A stretch of 64,000 bases of DNA from an uncultured Clostridia bacterium (GTDB lineage Bacteria; Bacillota_A; Clostridia; TANB77; CAG-508): NCBI GenBank assembly GCA_947628465.1, contig CANQZZ010000001.1, positions 20,818 through 84,817 of the forward strand. Direction: 5' to 3'. A program made the position numbers and the translations under genes. Below the pieces are notes generated by a model, which did no database searches, had not been told where the DNA came from, and saw only the letters and a program-made list of their open reading frames with translations. This document shows positions 42,685-49,991 of this stretch, piece after piece (position 1 is the first letter of the stretch; each line of letters opens with the position of its first letter).

Positions 42685-42822
42685 AGAAGGTAGGGCGGGA
42701 CACGCCCGAACCAATACGCTTGTGGAGATCAGGTAAGACCTGCATCAGTAGGCAAGGTCGTAGAAGCAAGAATCCCCTGGCTTTAGCCGTGAGGAGTGTC
42801 AATTTTCCTTTGTAATTCACTC
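42685..42822 (+). ncRNA. Stand-alone TnpB-type omega RNA (reRNA) with guide
   Basis: The scaffold matches the 3' end RNA of IS605-type tnpB elements: hairpin GGGCG/CGCCC, AACCAATACGCTTGTGGA, hairpin CAGGT/ACCTG, GGCAAGGTCGTAGAAGCAAG, AATCCCCTGGCTTTAGCC and the terminal GAGGAGTGTCAA ending at 42802. In tnpB elements the guide follows directly; here that would begin TTTTCCTTTGTAATTC (42803-42818). No tnpB gene lies upstream; instead a phage promoter starts transcription just before the scaffold. It could work in trans with a TnpB elsewhere, or be a domesticated or decaying right end. Confidence 0.75.
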
Positions 42823-42833
42823 TATTGTGAACG

Positions 42834-42919
42834 AGGTTTAGAAGCTTAGTTATTTGGCAGAATAACAGCTCGGTTGTATCTTACTTGCTGCTACGGGTAA
42901 ATATAACTGGTAAAACTTG
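42834..42919 (+). ncRNA. Unknown structured RNA, copy A
   Basis: Folds as a closed multi-stem RNA: P1 AGGTTT (42834-42839) with AAACTT (42913-42918); P2 AGC/GCT enclosing GTTAT/ATAAC (42849-42853 with 42862-42866); P3 GTTGTAT (42873-42879) with ATATAAC (42901-42907). Copy B at 49876 keeps all stems with different bases and shares the unpaired blocks GCTCGGTT and CTGGTAAAACTT. Both copies lie just upstream of tRNA genes. Not a recognisable tRNA. Confidence 0.65.
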
Positions 42920-43119
42920 TGTCAAGTCATTTCGGCACGTTAAATTAGTTGACTGAGCTGGACAACATGCCCAGACGCTCCTCGTAGTGGATAAACGATG
43001 GTCCTTCTTGCCAGTAAGAAAGGGTTAGTTATATAATCGCGTATAACACCTCTGTAAAGAGGATACTGGCATTATCTTAACTATTAAGAAAGATATACCA
43101 CAAGGCAAATAATAAATAT
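42920..43119 (+). other. Gene-free spacer with small hairpins
   Basis: No reading frame or tRNA seen. Small stems are present (GTTATA/TATAAC near 43030; CCTC/GAGG near 43052; CCAGT/ACTGG spanning them), so it may be a further structured RNA or tRNA processing spacer. Function not assigned. Confidence 0.4.
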
Positions 43120-43194
43120 GCTGGTGTAGCACAATGGCAGTGTAGTTGATTTGTAATCAACCGGTTGTCTGTTCGAGTCAGACCATCAGCTCCA
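43120..43194 (+). tRNA. tRNA-Thr (UGU)
   Basis: Acceptor GCTGGTG/CATCAGC, anticodon arm GTTGA-TTTGTAA-TCAAC, T arm GTCTG-TTCGAGT-CAGAC, encoded CCA. Reads ACA. Confidence 0.9.
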
Positions 43195-43248
43195 GAGTCG
43201 AGTTTGTAAGTGTTCGTCGCGACTTTAACCCTAAACTTACAACGATAT

Positions 43249-43323
43249 AGGACATTAGCTCAATGGTGAGAGCGCTGGTCTTATAAACCAGTGATAAAAG
43301 TTCGATTCTTTTATGTCCTACCA
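43249..43323 (+). tRNA. tRNA-Ile (UAU)
   Basis: Acceptor AGGACAT/ATGTCCT, anticodon arm CTGGT-CTTATAA-ACCAG, T loop TTCGATT, encoded ACCA end. Reads AUA. The spacer before it (43196-43243) contains a TTGTAAGT/ACTTACAA stem. Confidence 0.9.
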
Positions 43324-43326
43324 TAT

Positions 43327-43366
43327 GGAGAGTTGTCCGAGGGTTCGAGTCCCAGGCTTCCCGCCA
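43327..43366 (+). pseudogene. Deleted tRNA remnant (Ser/Leu-like)
   Basis: Starts GGAGAGTTGTCCGAG, a class II tRNA 5' half, and jumps straight to GGTTCGAGTCCCAGG, CTTCCCGCCA, a T arm and 3' end. The anticodon and variable arms are missing and the acceptor halves do not pair well, so this is a fused or deleted relic. Confidence 0.7.
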
Positions 43367-43475
43367 AAATACTTAACAATCGAGTATAAGGTGTTATCTT
43401 GCTTAACCTATACTTGGTCGACAAGATAAATGTAGAGAATCTTGAATGAATCGTCTGCATCTACAAAAGCATTAT

Positions 43476-43562
43476 GCGGGTATGTCGGAATAGGTAGACG
43501 ACAGGGACTTAAAATCCCTTGATGGCATCATCGTGTGAGTTCAAGTCTCACTACCCGCACCA
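43476..43562 (+). tRNA. tRNA-Leu (UAA)
   Basis: Class II tRNA: acceptor GCGGGTA/TACCCGC, anticodon arm AGGGA-CTTAAAA-TCCCT, long variable arm (TGATGGCATCATCG), T loop TTCAAGT, encoded CCA. Reads UUA. The spacer before it holds an AGTATA...TATACT-type hairpin. Confidence 0.9.
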
Positions 43563-43622
43563 ACGTATTAAAGAAGTACTAAAAGTGCCCGCCACGGAGA
43601 TGCGTCAAAGTGGTTACTTTAT

Positions 43623-43697
43623 GCCCTTATCGTCTAAAGGATAGGACATGGAGCTTCTACCTCCATAGTTGTGGTTCGATTCCACATAAGGGTGCCA
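43623..43697 (+). tRNA. tRNA-Arg (UCU)
   Basis: Acceptor GCCCTTA/TAAGGGT, anticodon arm TGGAG-CTTCTAC-CTCCA, T arm TGTGG-TTCGATT-CCACA, encoded GCCA end. Reads AGA. Confidence 0.9.
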
Positions 43698-43722
43698 TAA
43701 GAATACAATAGTATAGTTATTG

Positions 43723-43775
43723 AAGTATAGTAAATTGTATTTACTTATGTAGTACTAAAATAAACTATACTTTAT
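43723..43775 (+). terminator. Probable terminator of the RNA operon
   Basis: AAGTATAG pairs with CTATACTT across a loop that itself contains an AGTAAAT/ATTTACT hairpin; followed by TATTTTAT. It closes the tRNA array before the next protein gene. Confidence 0.5.
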
Positions 43776-43814
43776 TTTATATATTTATGAATATGTTATA
43801 GAGAGTTGATATAT

Positions 43815-44270
43815 ATGGCTGACGTAAAATTCCAAAGAGGAACTGAAAGTAAAATAAATTCTGCTACAAAAGTAGACGGGACAATTTCATTTGCTACAGA
43901 CACAAAAAAGATATTCCTTGATACTTCTTCAACAACCAGGATTGAATTTGGAGGTTCAGGTGGGTTAAGTGTATATCCTTGTACCATATCAAATTCTTTA
44001 ATAAGATTTGGTATGGATAAAGATCCAGATAATGGAACAATAATTCTTGGATTGGTAACAAGTCAAACTGGTACATTAGCTAATGGTTCTTGTAAAGTTG
44101 CTTTTACCGCTACTGGATCAGGAACAACATTGAATTGTTCTTACTACACTATGCAAAACTATACTCAATACACCGTATTTGCTATATACAAAGCAAGCGG
44201 AACTTCTATTATAAACCTCGGTTCTTTGAACTCCATTGACGATGAAAAACCGATGTTTGTAGTAGGATAA
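43815..44270 (+). CDS. Small tail-fibre-like protein (Mtd-type N-terminus)
   Basis: 151 residues. ADVKFQRGTESKINSATKVD, GTISFATDTKKIFLDTSSTTRIEF is the same tail-protein N-terminal motif as at 41968, then a Gly/Thr/Ser-rich beta domain. ATG 43815; a weak GAGAG lies upstream. Probably a virion surface component. Confidence 0.6.
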   Translation: MADVKFQRGTESKINSATKVDGTISFATDTKKIFLDTSSTTRIEFGGSGGLSVYPCTISNSLIRFGMDKDPDNGTIILGLVTSQTGTLANGSCKVAFTATGSGTTLNCSYYTMQNYTQYTVFAIYKASGTSIINLGSLNSIDDEKPMFVVG

Positions 44271-44294
44271 GCAATACTCATAAATAATTTATTA

Positions 44295-44322
44295 AAGAGC
44301 CTCGTTAAAAAACAAGGCTCTT
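44295..44322 (+). terminator. Hairpin terminator-like
   Basis: AAGAGCCT/AGGCTCTT stem, extended by GTT/AAC across one mismatch, around an A-rich loop; no clear T-run. Confidence 0.5.
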
Positions 44323-44380
44323 ATATTGTAAGTTAGTAATTGTATATAGTAATATAAGACCTGTATTGTGAGTGAGAATA

Positions 44381-45064
44381 ATGTCAGTAAAAGAAATAGT
44401 CCAGTTTATTGGAGATTATGGTGTAACTATCGTATGTAGCGCAGTTATGATCTTCTTGTTTATAAAGATGACGCTTAATCAAAACGATACTATTAAGAAA
44501 ACTTTAGATGAACTTGTAAAAAGAATAGGAAATGCTCATCCAACACTTCCTGAATCTGATGTCATTGATAGCATAAATGAGAATATACATAACTTGTTAC
44601 AACATATGCAAGATAAGCTGTGCTCAGATAGAGCATATTTATTCTTATTTCACAATGGTGGAAAATCATTGAGTGGATTATCATTTCAAAAGATGAGTTG
44701 TACTAACGAGGTTGTTAAGAAAGGTATAGCACCTTGTTCTGAACAAACACAGTTATTACATAGAGGTAATTTTACAGTATTAAATAGTTCGTTAAAGAGG
44801 TATGGAAAGTATTTTTTACAGGATACATCACTTGTTGAAAACACAGATACGTTCAGTTATTATTTCTTCAAAGACCGTCATGTAGAGTCTGTATATACTT
44901 ATGCAGTAAAAGATTCTGAAGACTATATTGTAGGGTTCATTGGAATAGATTACTGTACAAAGAATAATAAAGTAGAAGAAAAACTAATTGAAGATACTTT
45001 ACTTGAACTTTCAATTAAGATATCAAGTTTAGTAGACATTAAGAGTAAGTATGTGCTTGACTAA
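44381..45064 (+). CDS. Membrane-anchored GAF-like protein, end shared with IscB element
   Basis: 227 residues from ATG 44381: a transmembrane helix (GVTIVCSAVMIFLFIKM), a coiled linker, and a GAF/PAS-like domain (DRAYLFLFHNGGKSLSGLSF...DYIVGFIGIDYC). Its stop codon TAA is the first base triplet of the IscB element (GAC-TAA-AGACC), so the original C-terminus may have been longer. It precedes the lysis genes and could be a holin-type or sensor protein; undecided. Confidence 0.6.
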   Translation: MSVKEIVQFIGDYGVTIVCSAVMIFLFIKMTLNQNDTIKKTLDELVKRIGNAHPTLPESDVIDSINENIHNLLQHMQDKLCSDRAYLFLFHNGGKSLSGLSFQKMSCTNEVVKKGIAPCSEQTQLLHRGNFTVLNSSLKRYGKYFLQDTSLVENTDTFSYYFFKDRHVESVYTYAVKDSEDYIVGFIGIDYCTKNNKVEEKLIEDTLLELSIKISSLVDIKSKYVLD

Positions 45065-45369
45065 AGACCGACCACCTTTTGGGTGGAAGTACACCACTTA
45101 AATTATTTACAAGTCTCAGCCTTAAGAAATTTTGGCTACGTTAGTTAGGAGAAATACATACACACCTTCGGTTGATGCTCAAGACTGTTGCTCTGTGACC
45201 ACTGGTTAAGTTGGGTGTGGATAATAATAGCCCTGTGTCAGTGGTTTAAAAACCTTGATTAACATTGACGATGAGAAGTCCAATTCTAATCTTGGTAATA
45301 GAGATTAGATAGGCACTACCAGAATAGTAATATTCTGAGTATCTATTATATAGAAAGGATTAAAATTTA
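45065..45369 (+). ncRNA. IscB omega RNA (HEARO-like) region
   Basis: 305 bases without a gene, directly 5' of iscB, where HEARO/omega RNAs are encoded. Contains clear stems, e.g. CAGCC...GGCTA near 45118-45137, and blocks CAAGACTGTTGCTCTGTGACC and CCCTGTGTCAGTGG. In IscB systems the guide is the 5' flank of the element, here the last bases of the GAF-like gene (ending GTATGTGCTTGAC). An AGAATA/TATTCT hairpin sits just before the iscB ribosome binding site. Confidence 0.65.
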
Positions 45370-46632
45370 GTGGTTTATGTTTTAAGCAAAACAGGTAAGC
45401 CTTTAATGCCTTGTGAAAATGTAATTGCAAGATTATTACTTAAACAAAACAAAACTAAGGTTAAAAGAAAAACGCCATTTACTATTCAGTTGACCTATTA
45501 TAGCACTGAATATACTCAGGAAGTCACTCTAGGGCAAGATACAGGGTCTAAACATGTTGGTACAGCCTGTGTAGCCAATGGAGAAGTGGTCTACCAATCA
45601 CAGGTAGAACTTAGAGATGACATTAAATCTAAGATGGATGGTCGTAGACAGGCTCGCAGAAATAGACGAAACATGAAAACTCGTTATAGAAAAGCTAGGT
45701 TTTTAAATCGTAAGAACTCGACAAAGTTAAAAAGACTTCCACCTAGTGTTAAACACAGGGTACAAGCTCACATTGATGAGATAGAATTTTGTAAAAAAAT
45801 ATTACCTATTTCAAAAATTGTACTTGAAGTCAGCCAATTTGATACTGCACTAATGAAGAACCTAGCTCTTATTTCAGAAAAGGTAAAACATTGGGGCTAT
45901 CAAAAAGGCTTTGACTATGGATTTAGTTCAAGAAGAGAAGCAATACTTCATAGAGATAGCTATACATGCCAGTTATGCGGAAAGAAACATACTCTACTCG
46001 AAGTTCATCACATTATTTGGCGCTCAAGAGGTGGTTCAGATGATGAGGATAATCTAATTACATTATGTCATGATTGTCATGACAAGATTCATAAAGACAT
46101 ATTGACTGTTGATAAGAAACCTCGAAAACTAAACCTTAAGTACGCTACTCACATGAGTATTATTAGAAGTCAATTACTTAAAGTCTATCCTGAAGCAATA
46201 GAAACATTTGGTTTTGTAACTAAGGAAAATAGAAATCATCTTAGTTTATCAAAGGATCACTATATTGACGCTTGTGTAATAGCTTCGGGTGGTAAATCTT
46301 TTAAACTTAATAATGAGATTTTCTATAAGAAAAGAGTAGCTAGGCAAGATAGACAATTATGTAAAGGTACTCGTGGTGAAAAGAAAATACCCACATACAA
46401 ATTGTTTGGTTTTAAAAAATTTGACAAAGTAAAATATTTTGGCAAGGAATACTTTATTAAAGGCAGACGTTCTGCTGGAACTTGTACACTCATGGATATT
46501 TTTAATCAAGTGATAGATTTTAGCTTCATGCCAAAGGGTTGGAAAACACCAAAGTTGTCGAGTTGTAAAAGAATAGTTGCTAGAACAAGTACTCTAGTAG
46601 AAAGGAGGAGCGTCATTCCTGTACTAAGCTAA
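45370..46632 (+). CDS. iscB: IscB RNA-guided nuclease
   Basis: 420 residues, ancestor-type of Cas9. PLMP domain (KTGKPLMPCENVIARLLLKQ), RuvC-I LGQDTGSKHVGTA, Arg-rich bridge helix (DGRRQARRNRRNMKTRYRK), RuvC-II IVLEVSQFD, HNH CQLCGKKHTLLEVHHIIWRS...LCHDCHDKIH, RuvC-III LSKDHYIDACVIA, then a TAM-interacting C-terminus. All catalytic residues appear intact. GTG start after AAAGGAT. It would cut sites matching the element's 5' flank, which favours element retention or homing. Confidence 0.92.
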   Translation: MVYVLSKTGKPLMPCENVIARLLLKQNKTKVKRKTPFTIQLTYYSTEYTQEVTLGQDTGSKHVGTACVANGEVVYQSQVELRDDIKSKMDGRRQARRNRRNMKTRYRKARFLNRKNSTKLKRLPPSVKHRVQAHIDEIEFCKKILPISKIVLEVSQFDTALMKNLALISEKVKHWGYQKGFDYGFSSRREAILHRDSYTCQLCGKKHTLLEVHHIIWRSRGGSDDEDNLITLCHDCHDKIHKDILTVDKKPRKLNLKYATHMSIIRSQLLKVYPEAIETFGFVTKENRNHLSLSKDHYIDACVIASGGKSFKLNNEIFYKKRVARQDRQLCKGTRGEKKIPTYKLFGFKKFDKVKYFGKEYFIKGRRSAGTCTLMDIFNQVIDFSFMPKGWKTPKLSSCKRIVARTSTLVERRSVIPVLS

Positions 46633-46661
46633 AGACTTAGTACTTTCCTGACGCAAAATTT

Positions 46662-48608
46662 ATGAACTTGAAAAAAATAGTAAAGAAAATATCTCAGTTT
46701 TCTGAGGGTGCATTACGAGAATTAACTAACGGTAAAGGCACAGAGAATGAGAATATTTCTTCTCAAGGATTATTAGCCGGAGCAGCTAATTATACAAACA
46801 GTTCTTTAGTAAACTATACTAAGATTTCTCCTAATAGAAATAGCCCAAGAAATCATTCTATAGATACTATCACAATTCATTGTGTAGAGGGACAATGCTC
46901 AGTTCAGACTCTTGGGGATATCTTTTATCCATCTTCTCGCCAGTGTTCTTCTAATTATGGCATTGGCTATGATGGCAAGGTTGGAATGTATTGTGAAGAA
47001 AAAGACCGTTCTTGGTGTTCTTCTTCAGGGGATAATGACCATAGAGCAATCACAATTGAAGTAGCAAGTGATACAACTCCACCTTATGCAGTTAGAGATG
47101 TAGCCTATGATGCTACAATAAAACTTGTTACAGATATTTGCCAGAGAAACGGCATTAAGAAGTTAATCTGGTCTACAAATAAGGCCGATAGAGTAAATCA
47201 TGTAAACGGTTGTAATATGACTGTGCACAAAGATTTTACTGACACTTCTTGCCCAGGTGAATACTTGTATACCCGAATGGGAGATATAGCAGAAAAAGTG
47301 AATGCTAATCTTAACGCTTCTACAACAACCGTAAAAACATATACGGTTCATGTACCTATTACAAGATATTCTTCCGCTTCTGACGCAAAAGCAGAAAAGA
47401 ATCCAAAGGGTACATATCAGCCTGGTACTTATTATATCTATAATGGTTATCCGGATGGTTATAACGGAGTTTATAATATTACAGAGGATAAAACTGGGAA
47501 GACAGCTGGCTCTTGGATTAACCCTGCTCAAAATGTAAAACCTTCAACTGGAGTATTCAAAACTGGTGCAGAGATGACATTAGATAATGTAAATCTTTAC
47601 ATCTCTTCTACAGCAACAACTCCTGTAAAAACTGTAACTGGTACTTACTACGTATGGAGCGAGGAAATAATCAGAGACAGAATTAAGATTACCAATTCTG
47701 CAAAGAATGCTGGAATTAGTAAAGAAATAATTGGGTGGATAAACTTTTCTGATTCTGGCCTTATTAAAGATGACTCAACAACTACTCCTACTCCCCCAAA
47801 TAAAGAACCTGAACCAGAAAAAGAGCCAGAAGAACCTAAGCCAACAGAGTCTACAAAGGTATATGATTTAGATTTTCCAAACCCAGTTCAAATTGTTGGT
47901 TTAGATGATAGAACACAATCAACAAAAGGAAACTGTGCAAAGGCTATTAAAAAGATTCTTTCAAATAATCCTAACTTTGATATAAATATAGCAAAAGCAT
48001 TCTTTAAGATTGCACCTGTATATAGAGTTGATCCAATGATAGCAATTTCTCAGTCAGTTCTTGAAACAGGTTGGTTTAAGTTTGAAGGTTCTTCCGTAAA
48101 ACCTGAGCAGCATAACTACTGTGGCCTTGGTGCAACTGGTGGTGGAGTTAGCGGAGCAGCTTTTGATACCATCGAAGAAGGCGTAACAGCTCAGCTACAA
48201 CACCTATATGCTTACGGAACAACGGATCCCTTACCTGCTGGGCAGGAAGTTGTTGATCCACGTTTTAGCAAAGTTTCACGGGGTGTAGCTAAGTATTGGC
48301 AGCAGTTAGCTGGTAGATGGGCTGTTCCGGGCTGGGATTCAAAATATGGAACACCAGAAGAAGCAATGAAAGCTGGACAAACATATGGGCAAAAGATACT
48401 AACACTATTTAACACTTTAAGCTCTGTTACAGTTAGTGAAGAAGAGGTTAACAAGTATTTCCCAGAAGAAGAAACTATTGATCCTTCTCCAGAACCAACT
48501 CCTAATCCAGATGATGAAAATAGCGAGAATGTAAATATTATTCTAAAACTAATTAGAAGATTACTTGAATTTTTTGTTCACTTATTTGGTTTGGATAAAG
48601 AGGAATAA
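46662..48608 (+). CDS. Endolysin: amidase plus glucosaminidase
   Basis: 648 residues. PGRP/Amidase_2 domain (ITIHCVEGQCSVQTL, SSNYGIGYDGKVGMYCEE, NHVNGCNMTVHKDFTDTSCPGEYL with the zinc ligands), two SH3-like linkers, a Pro/Glu linker, and a C-terminal glucosaminidase (YRVDPMIAISQSVLETGWFKF...NYCGLGATGGG). A Pro-rich link leads to an amphipathic helix IILKLIRRLLEFFVHLFGLDKEE. Cleaves peptidoglycan at lysis. ATG 46662 lies 7 bases after the IscB element and has no visible ribosome binding site. Confidence 0.88.
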   Translation: MNLKKIVKKISQFSEGALRELTNGKGTENENISSQGLLAGAANYTNSSLVNYTKISPNRNSPRNHSIDTITIHCVEGQCSVQTLGDIFYPSSRQCSSNYGIGYDGKVGMYCEEKDRSWCSSSGDNDHRAITIEVASDTTPPYAVRDVAYDATIKLVTDICQRNGIKKLIWSTNKADRVNHVNGCNMTVHKDFTDTSCPGEYLYTRMGDIAEKVNANLNASTTTVKTYTVHVPITRYSSASDAKAEKNPKGTYQPGTYYIYNGYPDGYNGVYNITEDKTGKTAGSWINPAQNVKPSTGVFKTGAEMTLDNVNLYISSTATTPVKTVTGTYYVWSEEIIRDRIKITNSAKNAGISKEIIGWINFSDSGLIKDDSTTTPTPPNKEPEPEKEPEEPKPTESTKVYDLDFPNPVQIVGLDDRTQSTKGNCAKAIKKILSNNPNFDINIAKAFFKIAPVYRVDPMIAISQSVLETGWFKFEGSSVKPEQHNYCGLGATGGGVSGAAFDTIEEGVTAQLQHLYAYGTTDPLPAGQEVVDPRFSKVSRGVAKYWQQLAGRWAVPGWDSKYGTPEEAMKAGQTYGQKILTLFNTLSSVTVSEEEVNKYFPEEETIDPSPEPTPNPDDENSENVNIILKLIRRLLEFFVHLFGLDKEE

Positions 48609-48610
48609 TC

Positions 48611-48865
48611 ATGGAAAAGAAATCAGTATCAAAAATAATGTTAATATTCATAGTTATAGCTATTGTATGCTATACAGCCGCTGACTTTGCATTACAATAC
48701 TTTACAGGAATTGAAGTTAGCCCAACATTAACAACAGCTTGGTTCTCTTTCTGGGGAGTAGAAATTGTTTCATTAGCTATTATTAAAACAAGTAAAGTTA
48801 AGCACAACTATGATGGCAAAAATGATTGTAAAGAACCTATTGAAGAAGACGAAACAATAGAGTAA
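48611..48865 (+). CDS. Holin candidate
   Basis: 84 residues with two hydrophobic helices (IMLIFIVIAIVCYTAADFAL and TLTTAWFSFWGVEIVSLAII) and an acidic tail, two bases after the endolysin. Size, topology and position fit a phage holin that lets the endolysin reach the wall. No sequence family is claimed. Confidence 0.7.
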   Translation: MEKKSVSKIMLIFIVIAIVCYTAADFALQYFTGIEVSPTLTTAWFSFWGVEIVSLAIIKTSKVKHNYDGKNDCKEPIEEDETIE

Positions 48866-48888
48866 TTGATAATAGAATAGATTGTCAA

Positions 48889-48934
48889 ATATGCCAATGC
48901 ACTCTATTATAAGTTTGTATTGGCATATTATTTT
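48889..48934 (+). terminator. Rho-independent terminator after lysis genes
   Basis: ATATGCCAATGC pairs with GTATTGGCATAT (12 bp, one G.U) around a 16-base loop, followed by TATTTTAG. Confidence 0.7.
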
Positions 48935-48966
48935 AGTAGAACGCAAGTTAGTAAATCGTAAATAAG

Positions 48967-48995
48967 TTGTAATTTCAAAACAAATATTATATAAT
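48967..48995 (+). promoter_or_regulatory. Phage promoter (TTGTAA-17-TATAAT)
   Basis: AAGTTGTAATTT, spacer 17, TATAAT preceded by TTA instead of TGC; drives the Mtd-like copies, RNA-B and the second tRNA pair. Confidence 0.85.
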
Positions 48996-49061
48996 ATATG
49001 TGTAGATTAACTTACTTACTAACAATCTAATAATATACTTATCTACGAAAGGTGATAAAAC

Positions 49062-49258
49062 ATGGGTATTCAAATAAAGAAAAGTCCAAGTGAACTCTTG
49101 GAACGTCAACTCGGATATGACTATAGCAAAGATGAATTAAGAATTGGGCCTCTGGGAGGGTTCTTGGGATAACTCCAAGACCATAGGGCTTGATAAAACA
49201 ATAACGATTAGTACGAAGGCTGTAAAAGGTTGCTATAAAAACATAAAGAATCTATAAT
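49062..49258 (+). pseudogene. Truncated Mtd-type tail-fibre copy (frameshifted)
   Basis: Translates GIQIKKSPSELLERQLGYDY, SKDELRIGPLGGFLG and stop at 49170-49172. A one-base deletion in the GGGTTCTTGGG stretch would continue WDNSKTIGLDKTITISTKAV to a stop at about 49258. The N-terminus is nearly the same as the next gene (AIQIKKGPDNLLERQLGFDY). Looks like a decayed or partial duplicate. Confidence 0.65.
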
Positions 49259-49290
49259 ATAGATCAGAATAGTAAGAAAGAGGTAATTCT

Positions 49291-49814
49291 ATGGCAATTC
49301 AAATCAAAAAAGGTCCCGATAATCTTTTGGAAAGACAACTTGGCTTCGATTATAGCAATAATCAGCTTAAGATTGGTAATATTGGTGGTAGTAACTGGAA
49401 CACGTCTATTAGTATCGGGGGGGGGCAGGCGGAGTAAAGAAGTATACAAAAGAGGTTTTCTGTGAAAACGAGTTAAAAGGAGGAAAACGTTTTAGTACTT
49501 GTACTTTTGCTGAAACCGATAGTGACGTATTCTTCGTTACCTCGAAGGTTACTTATTCTCATTTTGATGGTGCGTCTTTCTTAGGCGTATTTTGGGATGG
49601 CATGGAAACAAATATGTTACTTCTTGAATGCGGAGCGTCAAGCTCTCCTGGCACCTACGAAGAGGTCAGTTCTAACTGTCACTACTTCCCAATGAGTACC
49701 AGTACCTACGATAGTTATCAATACTATTATGATTGGGGAGGTTTTCAAAGTATACAGGCGTCTCCTCAAAGCGGATACATCTGGTGTCATTTCTTAAAGA
49801 ATTATAAAGCTTAA
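49291..49814 (+). CDS. Mtd-type tail-fibre gene interrupted at a G9 tract
   Basis: Starts AIQIKKGPDNLLERQLGFDY, SNNQLKIGNIGGSNWNTSIS, reaches nine G (49417-49425) and stops at TAA 49435. With one more G (or a -1 slip on the tract) the frame continues VKKYTKEVFCENELKGGKRF...FLGVFWDGMETNMLLLECG...GGFQSIQASPQSGYIWCHFLKNYKA to 49814, with the aromatic-rich composition of a receptor-binding domain. AAGAGGTAA precedes ATG. The present sequence is the 'off' form unless slippage occurs. Confidence 0.7.
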
Positions 49815-49875
49815 GTAATACATAATTATAGATCCTTTCATTGTTTATAATCAAGAAAAAGTTGTTTATAAACAA

Positions 49876-49964
49876 GAAGTTTAGAAGCGCAGTAATTTAG
49901 TGGAATTACGGCTCGGTTACTTAAAAGACTCCACTTTAGCCTTATAAGTAGCTGGTAAAACTTT
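49876..49964 (+). ncRNA. Unknown structured RNA, copy B
   Basis: Same architecture as copy A: P1 AAGTTT/AAACTT (49877-49882 with 49958-49963), P2 AGC/GCT enclosing GTAAT/ATTAC, P3 TTACTTA (49917-49923) with TAAGTAG (49945-49951). Stems P2 and P3 are re-paired with different bases relative to copy A. Conserved joiners GCTCGGTT and CTGGTAAAACTT. It lies about 30 bases before tRNA-Pro. Confidence 0.65.
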
Positions 49965-49991
49965 GTAATACTATTCTAATAACTTAATTAT

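Larger units (their letters stand above)
45058..46655 (+). mobile_element. IscB (HEARO-type) IS200/IS605-like element
   Basis: Left end: CTAAAGACCGACCACC, with a CCACC/GGGTGG-type hairpin. Right end: a hairpin with 7-8-bp stem (GTACTAAG/CTTAGTAC) around CTAAAGA, then TTTCCTGACG. Both end types recur in the relic at 27.1 kb. Inside are an omega RNA region and iscB; no tnpA, so movement needs TnpA in trans. It sits between the GAF-like gene and the endolysin gene. Exact cleavage points are not determined. Confidence 0.75.

Noticed and set aside
43196..43243. Extra tRNA between Thr and Ile
   Set aside because: Only an 8-bp hairpin; no anticodon arm or T loop.
44335..44370. Another TTGTAA-type promoter before 44381
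   Set aside because: No -10 at 17-bp spacing; matches are no better than chance in AT-rich DNA.
41968..49814. Diversity-generating retroelement for the Mtd-like genes
   Set aside because: No reverse transcriptase, no TR/VR repeat pair with A-specific differences is visible in the window; the G9 tract is a better explanation for variation.
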